Assembly (NCBI RefSeq): GCF_014697075.1
Contig: NZ_JACJRE010000008.1
Location: 1 to 64,000 of the forward strand
Source: Tolypothrix sp. FACHB-123
GTDB lineage: Bacteria > Cyanobacteriota > Cyanobacteriia > Cyanobacteriales > Nostocaceae
Direction: 5' to 3'
Length of the DNA stretch: 64,000 bases
Shown: in pieces, positions 1 through 7,931 of the stretch
Layout: each line of letters opens with the position of its first letter
Numbering within the stretch: the first letter of the stretch is position 1
The notes under the pieces: generated by a model
The model's input: only the letters and a program-made list of their open reading frames with translations
Told to the model about the DNA's origin: nothing
The model's database searches: none
Program-made: the position numbers and the translations under genes

Positions 1-132
<132 letters not shown>

Positions 133-171
133 TTATCTGAGATTAATTGAGTTTTAATTAGTCTTGATATT

Positions 172-201
172 CCCTCACCTTGTAAGGGGTGGGGGATTTT
201 T
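172..201 (+). terminator. Probable terminator after psbD
   Basis: A C/T-rich arm (172-181) can pair, with G-U pairs and a small bulge, to the G-rich arm at 184-195, followed by ATTTTTATT. It lies 40 nt after the psbD stop, so an intrinsic terminator is plausible, although the stem is imperfect. Confidence 0.5.
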
Positions 202-344
202 ATTACCTTGACTTGTTCAGATTTAAGCTAATGCGCATCTCAATTTGTTAACAGTCCTCGCAATTAACTTAGAACTTAAAAGCAGAATAGCTTAGTAGTC
301 TATGCAACTAACAAAATTAATCATCCCCTAAGTAGCCTGAAGAT

Positions 345-372
345 TTTTCACCAGAAATTTATGTGCTATATT
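345..372 (+). promoter_or_regulatory. Possible promoter of the structured RNA unit
   Basis: TTTTCA (345-350), a 16-bp spacer and TATATT (367-372) form a weak sigma70-like promoter about 65-70 nt before the strong Shine-Dalgarno at 437-447. The -35 box matches poorly, so this is only a candidate. Confidence 0.28.
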
Positions 373-451
373 GATTAAAGGTAAAAACCCAGAGCTAAAT
401 GCTCTGCCTTATTGAAACTAAGACCGCTTAGGCAACAAGGAGGTGATGCCC

Positions 452-523
452 ATGATTGAAAGTAGTAAACGCATGGGTCATCAGGTTGCAGTTAGCCGGC
501 TGTGTGCCGGGGCTGTTCTCTAA
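452..523 (+). CDS. 23-residue mini-ORF with perfect Shine-Dalgarno
   Basis: ATG at 452 follows AAGGAGGTGAT (437-447), which is fully complementary to the 16S rRNA 3' end; the GGAGG core is 8 nt from the start. The frame ends with TAA at 521-523. The peptide is basic in its first half and ends in SRLCAGAVL. An in-frame ATG at 446 would add two residues. No known family is recognised. The ORF overlaps the 5' strand of the long RNA helix, so translation would be expected to affect folding. It could be a leader peptide or a small protein in its own right. The perfect ribosome binding site argues that it is translated. Confidence 0.45.
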   Translation: MIESSKRMGHQVAVSRLCAGAVL

Positions 524-629
524 AAGTTAGCCTTAGTTATCTTAAAGATACTAAGTGTAGCTCAAGTAGCTAGGCTGATGCTCGGAGTTCCTTCCGGCAG
601 TCTGGTTGCAACCTGAAGACCCAACTAGA

Positions 630-677
630 CCGCTCTGACTTAGATCAACCGATCTAAATCAGAGCGGATAGTTTTTG
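630..677 (+). terminator. Strong intrinsic terminator
   Basis: A 17-nt arm (630-646) pairs with 651-667 with one mismatch around an AACC loop, followed by ATAGTTTTT. It closes the structured RNA unit and insulates the downstream dehydratase gene. Confidence 0.85.
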
Positions 678-809
678 AGGTAGGTAAAGTTATCAAATTT
701 TCAAAGGGAAAAATCAGCATTTATAGAATCTTCACCTGAGATGCTGTAAAAATACCAGTGGTAATTGCAAAAGAAAAATTCAGAAATATGACTAAGGGAA
801 TTGCTGAAT

Positions 810-1091
810 ATGGCGCACCTACTCACTGAGGCAGAAATTCAAGCACAAGCGAATCTACTATCGGGGTGGAATGTTGTAGGGTCTAAGTTAGAGATTACCC
901 GTACCTTTAAGAATTTCATCCAAGCAATTGAATTTGTCAATAAACTAGTGGAACCTGCTGAGTCAGCAGGCCATCATCCTGATATAGAGATTTCTTATAA
1001 TAAAGTCAAGATTCAATTAACTACACATGATGCTGGTGGTTTAACTCAAAAAGACTTCGATCTAGCAGCAGTAATTTCCCAAATCAACTAG
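810..1091 (+). CDS. Pterin-4a-carbinolamine dehydratase-like protein
   Basis: A 93-residue protein of normal length for the PCD/DCoH family, which dehydrates 4a-hydroxytetrahydropterin and so recycles pterin cofactors. The family signature is visible as the GHHPD motif followed by the aromatic-containing strand and a downstream THDAGGLTQKDFDLA segment with the third conserved histidine. The frame can be opened nine bases earlier at a TTG (801), but AAGGGA at 794-799 is better spaced for ATG 810. It sits between the terminator of the structured RNA and the porin promoter, so it is probably transcribed from its own weak promoter. In cyanobacteria that lack phenylalanine hydroxylase the physiological substrate is unclear. 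Confidence 0.9.
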   Translation: MAHLLTEAEIQAQANLLSGWNVVGSKLEITRTFKNFIQAIEFVNKLVEPAESAGHHPDIEISYNKVKIQLTTHDAGGLTQKDFDLAAVISQIN

Positions 1092-1285
1092 TAATCTTTT
1101 CGCAAAAGTTGAATTGAAAAAATACAACAAGCAGGAAACAATAAAGAATTTTTATGCGTCATGGAGTACGCAGTTGCTACTGATTACGTAGGTGAATTGG
1201 GATTTTAGTAAATTCTCTAGCCCTAATCCCAGCTTGAATGTATTAGGTTATGGGTGTGACAGTTGTTGAGGCGATCGCTTTAGTG

Positions 1286-1313
1286 TTGCCATGTGTGTGA
1301 AATGTTTTATAAT
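1286..1313 (+). promoter_or_regulatory. Sigma70-type promoter of the porin gene
   Basis: TTGCCA (1286-1291), a 16-bp spacer and a perfect TATAAT (1308-1313). It predicts a transcript with a leader of roughly 195 nt before the porin start. A HIP1 site overlaps just upstream (about 1271). Confidence 0.65.
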
Positions 1314-1515
1314 GATATGCTATAGAGGTGTGTTTTTGCATAAGTTAATTACATCAATATTTAACATCAAGTTAATTAGTTATTAGCTTCGCAAAAACTA
1401 GAATTGTATTAGTGGCAACTATACATTATCCGAAAGTCCCAACAAGATGTCGAATATTTGAGAATTAGGTGCAACGAACACAATTATCTATACAAGGTGT
1501 GAGGAGAAGAGAAAA

Positions 1516-3255
1516 ATGTCTAATATTTTGTGGAAATCCCTGGTCATCAGTCCAGCAGTTTTAGGAGCAACGCTGTTAGTCTCGACAACAGCAATAGCAG
1601 CACCAACCACCACAACAGAAGTTTCGTCAACCGACAAGCAAGCTGCCCCCGAACTAGCTCAAAAGCCAGCAGAAATCATAGCTCAAGCAGCTCCTAGCAG
1701 CGATGATGGTAAAGTGCTCGAGCAAGTTAATCGCTACAGCAAAGAGGGTGCTAGTAACACCCAAGCTCAAGTCACATCAGTTTCGCAATTTTCTGATGTT
1801 CAACCAACTGACTGGGCATTCCAAGCATTACAGTCCTTGGTTGAGCGCTATGGTTGTATCGCAGGTTATCCCAATGGTACATATCGTGGGAACCGTGCTT
1901 TAACCCGTTACGAATTTGCAGCTGGTTTAAATGCTTGTTTGGATCGGGTTAACGAACTGATTGCAACAGCGACAGCTGACTTAGTCACAAAACAAGATTT
2001 AGCCACCTTACAGCGGTTGCAAGAAGAATTTTCCGCAGAACTCGCAACCTTACGCGGTCGCGTTGATTCCTTAGAAGCACGTACAGCTGAATTGGAAGCC
2101 AATCAATTCTCTACAACTACCAAGCTAGTTGGTGAAGCTGTGTTCGCTGCTAGTGGTGCTTTTGGTGGCAACACTGGTGATGCCAACAACGTTGTATTCC
2201 AAGACAGAGTACGTTTAGGGTTGGAAACCAGCTTCACTGGTAGAGACAAGTTGACAACTCGTTTGGCGGCTGGAAATGCGTCAGCTTTTGACATCAGAGA
2301 TCAAAATAACGTCTCTGTAAATACAAGAGAAGGTACACAAACCTATCAAGTAGGTAGTACTGGTAACAATGCTGTCAGAATTGACCGCTTGACCTACGAA
2401 GCTCCTTTTGGCCCTGCTCAAGTTTACATTGCAGCTGCTGGTGGTCGTCATAGCCACTATGCTGCTGTCAACAACCCCTACTTCTTCGACAAAACTGATG
2501 GTGGTAACGGTGCATTGTCTACCTTTGCTTCTGAAAGCCCCATCTATCGCGTCGGTGGTGGCGCAGGTATAGCACTGAATATACCTTTTAGCAGCGGTGG
2601 TACGATCTTCAAACCAAGTTCTATCACTGTGGGTTACTTAGCTTCTGAAGCAAATAATCCTGGTGTGAATACAGGTTTATTCAACGGTAACTATGCGGCT
2701 TTAGGACAGCTGAACTTTGCTGTAGGCGATCGCCTAGCTTTAGCAGCTACCTATGTTCACGGTTATCACGCTGCAGGTAGCGCATTATTTGATTCTGGCA
2801 TCACTCCTGCTAGTGGTGACTCACCAATTGGCGGTGTCGTTGGTACTCGTCAAGCCAACCAGATAGATGCACCAGCTAACAGTAACTCCTACGGTATTTC
2901 TGCTGCATTCAGACCTAGCGACAGATTGTCCATTAGTGGTTTCGTCTCTTTCCACGATGTCAACCAGCAAGGTGCTGGTAACGATTTTGAAGCTTGGAGC
3001 TACGGTGGTGGTATCTCCTTACCTGACTTCGGTAAGAGAGGTAACGTACTAGGTATTTTTGCTGGTGCTGAACCCTATGCTCGCCGTGCTGGCAGTCCTG
3101 GTACTCTACCAGTTCACGTTGAAGGCTTCTACAAATATCGTGTTTCCGATAATATCTCCATTACTCCTGGTATTATCTGGTTGAGAGCGCCTGGTCAAAA
3201 CAGCGATGAAGAAAACGCATTTATCGGTACACTCAGAACTACATTTACCTTCTAG
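1516..3255 (+). CDS. SLH-domain OprB-type outer-membrane porin
   Basis: A 579-residue outer-membrane protein. Residues 1-29 form a Sec signal peptide ending near AIAA. A single SLH domain lies at about 88-145 (FSDVQPTDWAFQAL, then GYPNGTYRGNRALTRYEFA). It is followed by a short coiled coil (about 150-197, QEEFSAELATLRGRVDSLEA) and a C-terminal OprB-like beta barrel that ends in FTF, typical of Bam substrates. The SLH domain anchors such proteins to peptidoglycan-linked polysaccharide, and the barrel serves ion or small-solute uptake. GAGGAG lies 8-13 nt before ATG 1516. A dedicated promoter upstream and a terminator downstream make it monocistronic. It matches the abundant Nostoc porin class I remember as Alr4550. 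Confidence 0.93.
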   Translation: MSNILWKSLVISPAVLGATLLVSTTAIAAPTTTTEVSSTDKQAAPELAQKPAEIIAQAAPSSDDGKVLEQVNRYSKEGASNTQAQVTSVSQFSDVQPTDWAFQALQSLVERYGCIAGYPNGTYRGNRALTRYEFAAGLNACLDRVNELIATATADLVTKQDLATLQRLQEEFSAELATLRGRVDSLEARTAELEANQFSTTTKLVGEAVFAASGAFGGNTGDANNVVFQDRVRLGLETSFTGRDKLTTRLAAGNASAFDIRDQNNVSVNTREGTQTYQVGSTGNNAVRIDRLTYEAPFGPAQVYIAAAGGRHSHYAAVNNPYFFDKTDGGNGALSTFASESPIYRVGGGAGIALNIPFSSGGTIFKPSSITVGYLASEANNPGVNTGLFNGNYAALGQLNFAVGDRLALAATYVHGYHAAGSALFDSGITPASGDSPIGGVVGTRQANQIDAPANSNSYGISAAFRPSDRLSISGFVSFHDVNQQGAGNDFEAWSYGGGISLPDFGKRGNVLGIFAGAEPYARRAGSPGTLPVHVEGFYKYRVSDNISITPGIIWLRAPGQNSDEENAFIGTLRTTFTF

Positions 3256-3311
3256 AACCTAGAGTTTATCTCTGGTTTCAAGGAGTGACCCTAAAAATTT
3301 GAACTTGATTA

Positions 3312-3338
3312 AACCTCACCATCAGGTGGGGTTTTTTC
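3312..3338 (+). terminator. Intrinsic terminator after the porin gene
   Basis: AACCTCACC and GGTGGGGTT form a 9-bp stem (one G-U) around ATCA, followed by a T tract. It lies 57 nt after the porin stop. Confidence 0.85.
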
Positions 3339-3475
3339 TATTTGCGATCGCGACTGTAATCTCAAATCTCATATTGACAACCAATAAATAAAGTAGAGTT
3401 CAGGGATATCCCCTTATCATTAGTGGAAACTTCATGGCAAGAGTTTTACAAATTCCTTCACCTTTCATTCTCTAA

Positions 3476-3499
3476 CCCCTTCTCCTTAGGGAGAAGGGG
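3476..3499 (+). repeat. Palindromic intergenic repeat (CCCCTTCTCC hairpin)
   Basis: A perfect 10-bp stem, CCCCTTCTCC (3476-3485) with GGAGAAGGGG (3490-3499), around TTAG. The same hairpin recurs inside the MITE-like element near 28.1 kb, so it belongs to an interspersed repeat family. The rest of 3339-3642 shows no gene. Confidence 0.7.
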
Positions 3500-3642
3500 A
3501 ATTTAATTACCGTGACAGCTTTTTTGTAAAAACCGAAGACTATCCACAAACCCTAGTGGATAACCGGAGTATACTAGAGAAAGTATGAAGTATGAAAAAT
3601 TTTGATCCTTCATGCTTTATCCTTCATTCTTAATTACTGCCA

Positions 3643-4080
3643 GTGGAAATATCCTGTAAGTCAGAATATGCAATCCTAGCCTTAATAGAGATGGCAAGTC
3701 ATTATCAAAACGGCGAACCGATGCAAATTCGGCAAATAGCTGCACAACAAAACATACCCGATCGCTATTTAGAACAGCTGCTAGCAACCTTGAGACGAGG
3801 AGGTATCATCAAGAGTCAAAGAGGATCTAAAGGTGGCTATTTCTTGGCACGAGAACCCAAGAAAATAACTGTGTTTGAGATTTTAGAATGTTTAGAAGGA
3901 TTAGATGTACAGACTACTCAAGTAGACATTAATCCGCGAACTGTAGATAGTGGTGTAATAGCAGAAATCTGGCAAGAAGCTTGTCAGGCAGCAAACTCAG
4001 TATTTGAAAAATATTCACTTCAGGATCTTTGTGAAAAAAGAGATTCTCGGCGGCAGTTGGATATTATGTACTACATTTAG
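3643..4080 (+). CDS. Rrf2-family transcriptional regulator (CymR-like by context)
   Basis: A 145-residue protein with the N-terminal winged helix-turn-helix of the Rrf2 family: EYAILALIEMASHY, then IRQIAAQQNIPDRYLEQLLATLRRGGI, and the wing with SQRGSKGGYFLAR. The iron-sulfur members (IscR, NsrR) have a three-cysteine cluster in the C-terminal half. Here cysteines are sparse (about C5, C97, C122, C136) and not in the IscR spacing, so an apo-type regulator is likely. It begins with GTG 3643 and has no clear Shine-Dalgarno. It is followed 85 nt later by cysK. In Bacillus the Rrf2 protein CymR represses cysteine genes in complex with CysK; a similar pairing is suggested here but not shown. Confidence 0.88.
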   Translation: MEISCKSEYAILALIEMASHYQNGEPMQIRQIAAQQNIPDRYLEQLLATLRRGGIIKSQRGSKGGYFLAREPKKITVFEILECLEGLDVQTTQVDINPRTVDSGVIAEIWQEACQAANSVFEKYSLQDLCEKRDSRRQLDIMYYI

Positions 4081-4165
4081 TCCATAGTCATTTGTCATTT
4101 GTCAAATGCTCAATAATTTATAACCATCGATTGTTGACTCATAACTAAATAAATCAGGAATAATT

Positions 4166-5128
4166 ATGCGAATTGCTAGTAACATAACAGAACTCATTGG
4201 ACGTACACCTTTAGTCAAACTAAACCGTATTCCCCAAGCGGAAGGGTGTGTGGCTGAGATTGTGGTGAAGTTGGAAAGTATGAACCCATCTGCATCAGTG
4301 AAAGACAGAATTGGGGTTAGTATGATTAATGCGGCTGAAAAAGAGGGGTTAATTACTCCGCAAAAAACCGTATTGGTGGAACCGACTTCCGGGAATACAG
4401 GAATTGCTCTGGCAATGGCGGCCGCAGCCAAAGGTTATCGATTAATTTTGACAATGCCCGAAACCATGAGTGGAGAAAGACGGGCAATGTTGCGGGCTTA
4501 CGGGGCTGAACTGGAACTGACACCAGGAATTGAGGGTATGAGTGGGGCAATTCGCCGGGCACAGGAAATAGTGAACAAAACGCCCCATGCCTATATGTTG
4601 CAGCAATTCCGCAATCCAGCGAATGCGAAAATACATCGAGAAACTACCGCTGAAGAAATCTGGGAAGATACCGATGGTCAGGTAGATATGATTGTGGCGG
4701 GAGTAGGTACAGGTGGTACGATTACAGGTGTAGCAGAAGTAATTAAAGCCCGTAAGCCAAGCTTTCAGGCGATCGCTGTTGAACCAAGTAATAGCCCAGT
4801 ATTATCTGGGGGTAGACCTGGGGCACATAAAATTCAAGGAATTGGTGCTGGTTTTATTCCCCAAGTGCTGAAGCTAGAATTGATTGATGAAGTGATTACA
4901 GTCACTGATGAAGATGCGATCGCCTATGGTCGGCGTTTAGCTAGAGAAGAAGGCTTACTTTCTGGGATTTCTAGTGGTGCAGCTTTATGTGGCGCTATCA
5001 AAGTTGCCCAACGTCAAGAAAACACAGGGCGTTTAATTGTAGTCATTCAGCCAAGTTTTGGAGAAAGGTATTTAACTACGCCATTATTTCAAGATTTGGA
5101 GGACAGAATAGCCGCTAGCATCAGCTAG
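4166..5128 (+). CDS. cysK: Cysteine synthase (O-acetylserine sulfhydrylase)
   Basis: A 320-residue fold-type II PLP enzyme that makes cysteine from O-acetylserine and sulfide. Visible marks are TPLVKLNRI at the N terminus, the PLP lysine in [11 protein letters not shown] (about residue 44), the substrate loop [12 protein letters not shown], the phosphate-binding GTGGTITG, and the C-terminal serine motif [13 protein letters not shown] lies 7-11 nt before ATG 4166. The length is normal for CysK/CysM, and CysK is favoured by the loop sequences. It sits between an Rrf2 regulator and a J-domain gene (16 nt gap) on the same strand. Confidence 0.93.
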   Translation: MRIASNITELIGRTPLVKLNRIPQAEGCVAEIVVKLESMNPSASVKDRIGVSMINAAEKEGLITPQKTVLVEPTSGNTGIALAMAAAAKGYRLILTMPETMSGERRAMLRAYGAELELTPGIEGMSGAIRRAQEIVNKTPHAYMLQQFRNPANAKIHRETTAEEIWEDTDGQVDMIVAGVGTGGTITGVAEVIKARKPSFQAIAVEPSNSPVLSGGRPGAHKIQGIGAGFIPQVLKLELIDEVITVTDEDAIAYGRRLAREEGLLSGISSGAALCGAIKVAQRQENTGRLIVVIQPSFGERYLTTPLFQDLEDRIAASIS

Positions 5129-5144
5129 CTATAAATTTGGATTA

Positions 5145-5831
5145 ATGGTCGATTCTAACCACTACGAAATTCTCAAAGTTAGTCCCAATGCTACCCAGGC
5201 GGAGATTAAGCAAGCTTATCGCCGCCTGGTGAAATTATTCCATCCAGACAGCAATCAAGAAACAGCAGATAAAGAGCAAATAATTCGGATTAATGCGGCT
5301 TATGAAGTGTTAAGCGACACCGAAACCCGCTTAAATTATGACCAACAATTAAAAGATAATTCTCAAAAATTAAATAGCCGCCAACAGCGTACAGCATCTG
5401 CACAAAGACATTATCAAGCCACAAGACGCTCAGGAAAAGATGCTGATGAACTAGTTGAAGAATGGCTGCGTCTAGTTTATCAACCAGTTAACGATATCCT
5501 ATCTGATATTCTCGATTCTCTAGAAGAGCAAATTGAAACATTAGCAGCCGATCCCTTTGATGATGAATTGTTAGAAGCATTTCAAGATTACTTAACAGGT
5601 TGTAAAGATGACCTCAAACAAGCACAAATAGCTTTTCGTTCCCTGCCAAATCCACCCAGTTTAGCCAGGACAGCGGCTCATCTCTACTACAGCCTCAACC
5701 AAGTAGCTGATGGATTAGAAGAATTAGCCTATTTCCCCTTAAATTACGATGAGCATTATTTGCACACAGGTCAAGAACTCTTCCGAATTGCCACGAGATT
5801 ACATTACGAAGCGCAAGCATCTGTGAAATAG
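5145..5831 (+). CDS. J-domain protein (DnaJ-like co-chaperone)
   Basis: A 228-residue protein. The J domain spans about residues 5-68 (NHYEILKVSPNATQAEIKQAYRRL), with the HPD motif in KLFHPDSN that stimulates Hsp70 ATPase. The rest is helical, has no zinc fingers and no G/F region, and is therefore a type III J-protein. The C-terminal half matches no domain I recognise. It starts 16 nt after cysK and is probably co-transcribed with it. Confidence 0.9.
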   Translation: MVDSNHYEILKVSPNATQAEIKQAYRRLVKLFHPDSNQETADKEQIIRINAAYEVLSDTETRLNYDQQLKDNSQKLNSRQQRTASAQRHYQATRRSGKDADELVEEWLRLVYQPVNDILSDILDSLEEQIETLAADPFDDELLEAFQDYLTGCKDDLKQAQIAFRSLPNPPSLARTAAHLYYSLNQVADGLEELAYFPLNYDEHYLHTGQELFRIATRLHYEAQASVK

Positions 5832-5943
5832 GCAATACCTATAGATAATAGTGATGAATCACAACTGATAACTGGCACAGAAATTAGTCTATGCTGGAAA
5901 GAGAAAAACATTAAGAATTTTTAATTTTTGTGCCAGGATACTC

Positions 5944-6816
5944 ATGCAATGTATCGTAAATCGCCGTGCTCAATTTTCGGCAAGTCACCGCTATTGGTTG
6001 CCAGAACTGAGTGAGGCTGAGAACATTCAGCAATTTGGTGCTTGCTCTAAATTTCCTGGACACGGACATAACTATGTCTTATTTATTTCCCTGATTGGGG
6101 AATTAGATGAATATGGCATGGTTTTGAACTTGTCTGATGTGAAACAAGTAATCAAGCAAGAAGTTACCAGCCTTCTAGACTTTTCTTATCTCAATGATGT
6201 GTGGGCAGAATTTCAACAAACTCTTCCCACTACTGAGAATATTGCAAGGGTTATCTGGCAACGCTTAAAACCTCACTTACCTTTAGTCCGCGTGCAGTTA
6301 TTTGAACATCCTGAACTTTGGGCAGATTATATGGGAAACTCAATGGAAGCCTACCTCACCATTAGCACTCACTTTAGCGCCGCCCATCGGCTGGCTCACC
6401 CTAATCTGAGTAACGAAGAAAATGCACAGATTTACGGTAAGTGTGCTCGCACCCACGGACACGGACACAACTATCATTTAGAAGTTACCGTTAAAGGGGA
6501 AATCGATCAACGCACAGGTATGATTGTGGATTTAGGGGCGTTGAATCAGGTAATAGAAGATTATGTAGTAGAACCATTCGACCACACCTTTTTAAATAAA
6601 GACATTCCTTACTTTGAGGAAGTAGTGCCAACTGCTGAGAATATCGCCCTTTACATTAGTAATTTGTTGCGATCGCCTGTGGAAAAATTAGGAGCCAAGC
6701 TGCACAAAATTAAGCTGATTGAAAGTCCGAATAACTCTTGCGAAATTTACTGTCCTGATTCGGAATCGGATTCAGTTAATGCAGCAGCAAAACAGCCAGT
6801 ATTAGCGGGAGTCTAA
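5944..6816 (+). CDS. Tandem-domain 6-pyruvoyl-tetrahydropterin synthase-like protein
   Basis: A 290-residue protein made of two PTPS/QueD-fold domains (about 1-135 and 137-275); ordinary family members have one. Both halves keep the zinc histidines (FSASHR / FSAAHR and GHGHNY) and the cysteine in C-x5-H-G-H-N-Y spacing, as in PTPS. The second half also keeps the catalytic Asp-His pair (PFDHTFLN), but the first half reads LLDFSYLN, so its histidine is replaced by phenylalanine. The C-terminal half is therefore probably the active one, and the N-terminal half may be structural. The family converts dihydroneopterin triphosphate to pyruvoyl- or carboxy-tetrahydropterin for biopterin or queuosine pathways; which route applies cannot be told. 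Confidence 0.88.
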   Translation: MQCIVNRRAQFSASHRYWLPELSEAENIQQFGACSKFPGHGHNYVLFISLIGELDEYGMVLNLSDVKQVIKQEVTSLLDFSYLNDVWAEFQQTLPTTENIARVIWQRLKPHLPLVRVQLFEHPELWADYMGNSMEAYLTISTHFSAAHRLAHPNLSNEENAQIYGKCARTHGHGHNYHLEVTVKGEIDQRTGMIVDLGALNQVIEDYVVEPFDHTFLNKDIPYFEEVVPTAENIALYISNLLRSPVEKLGAKLHKIKLIESPNNSCEIYCPDSESDSVNAAAKQPVLAGV

Positions 6817-6944
6817 GTAATTTGGTAATGGGTAAGAAATTTTTATTTTTACCTATTACCAATAACAAAATTTTCTACAGCTAGCTCAGCGATCAAACAC
6901 CGCTAAAAAAATTGACTAAACTAAGCAGCGAAAGCCAAGTAGCA

Positions 6945-7931
6945 TTATGATAAATATCGTCGTTGGGCTTGCCGACGTAAATAACGGTAAATCAGCCAGG
7001 CGATCGCGGCAAAATTTACATTGATTAACAACCTACTGAGTGTATACCACAAGACAAGAGGATCTAAAAAGTGCTGCCAACTTAGGGGGCTGAGTTTTCT
7101 TGCTAAGAGAAATAAGCCAAAAATTGCATTTCCACTTAACATCACAGCAAACCCTACTAAACCCATTTGCCAATAACGAATCTGGGGTGTATGCGCGGAT
7201 ATAAGTTGAATTGGCGGTCTACCTTCCACTCTCCGCAATAATTGTTCCATCCGCCAAAACATCCACAACAGAAAAGGAAAAAAGCCATAGCTGAGGAACT
7301 GTACAGGCGGTAAATAGCGCCACGCACTAGATAAGGTATTTACTAGAGCATGACAAACAACAGAATTAAGCCAAGCAGTTAACAAGCTATTTCCAGTTAA
7401 CAAGCTATTTCTTTGATGATTCAACCTCATGGCTAAGGCGTAACCCCAAGGTACAGAGAACAGCGCATGAACTGGTGTACCAATACTACGGTCAAGAATT
7501 GATGCAGTATTGTAGAACAGGTAAATCCAGTTTTCTTGGGCAGTGAATCCTAAAGCTACAGCGATGGTGAATAGGAAAATCGTGCTTGGGCGTAATTTAT
7601 ACCTGCGTTGGAGATAGTAGGTAGGGATAATTACCGCTAGGAACTTACAGCCTTCTTCAATGGGCCCAATTTCCACAATTTGCCGCAAAGCAATACCAGG
7701 AAGTGAATAGCTGATTCGCCGCCAATTTACAACCCAGTTGGCTATAGTTTCAAAAGCTATTTGTAAGTAGAGGGCAACAAAACCAGATATTGCCCCACAG
7801 ATAAATAACAACAGTAACCTGAAGAAGGGTGGGGCAGTAAAAATACGGTAACGATAGTAAAAAAGTAGTATTAGTGGTGGGATGACTGCCGAAAATAGCA
7901 GTACCAAAAACTCAGCCACGTACTTGAGCAA
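6945..7931 (-). CDS. PrsW-family intramembrane metalloprotease
   Basis: A 328-residue multispanning membrane protein (about 8-9 hydrophobic segments). It shows the family motif EExxK (GPIEEGCKF, about residue 90) and later membrane histidines in TPVHALFSVPWG and CHALVNTLSS, the expected metal ligands. PrsW in Bacillus cleaves the anti-sigma factor RsiW; the substrate here is unknown. The first 20 bases overlap the 3' end of the upstream methyltransferase gene, which indicates translational coupling. Confidence 0.85.
   Translation of the reverse strand: MLKYVAEFLVLLFSAVIPPLILLFYYRYRIFTAPPFFRLLLLFICGAISGFVALYLQIAFETIANWVVNWRRISYSLPGIALRQIVEIGPIEEGCKFLAVIIPTYYLQRRYKLRPSTIFLFTIAVALGFTAQENWIYLFYNTASILDRSIGTPVHALFSVPWGYALAMRLNHQRNSLLTGNSLLTAWLNSVVCHALVNTLSSAWRYLPPVQFLSYGFFPFLLWMFWRMEQLLRRVEGRPPIQLISAHTPQIRYWQMGLVGFAVMLSGNAIFGLFLLARKLSPLSWQHFLDPLVLWYTLSRLLINVNFAAIAWLIYRYLRRQAQRRYLS

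Larger units (their letters stand above)
437..677 (+). ncRNA. Structured RNA leader with mutually exclusive helices
   Basis: By-eye pairing gives a long helix: TGGGTC (474-479) with GACCCA (618-623), one A-A mismatch, then TCAGGTTGCA (481-490) with TGCAACCTGA (607-616). It closes a domain that holds the hairpins CCGGC/GCCGG (about 496-511) and CTTAG-T-TATCTT/AAGATA-CTAAG (532-555). An alternative hairpin, GATGCCCATG (445-454) with CATGGG-T-CATC (472-482), uses the same bases and covers the start codon of a 23-codon ORF. A strong terminator hairpin ends the unit at 630-677. This is the architecture of an attenuator or riboswitch-like leader. I do not recognise it as a named RNA family, and pairing has not been computed. 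Confidence 0.55.

Noticed and set aside
133-436. psbC following psbD
   Set aside because: No frame after the psbD stop encodes the CP43 N terminus, and no overlapping GTG start is present.
491-560. tmRNA, RNase P or tRNA at the structured region after psbD
   Set aside because: GGGGCTGT occurs, but there is no tmRNA tag reading frame, acceptor stem, CCA end or RNase P core, and no cloverleaf can be drawn.
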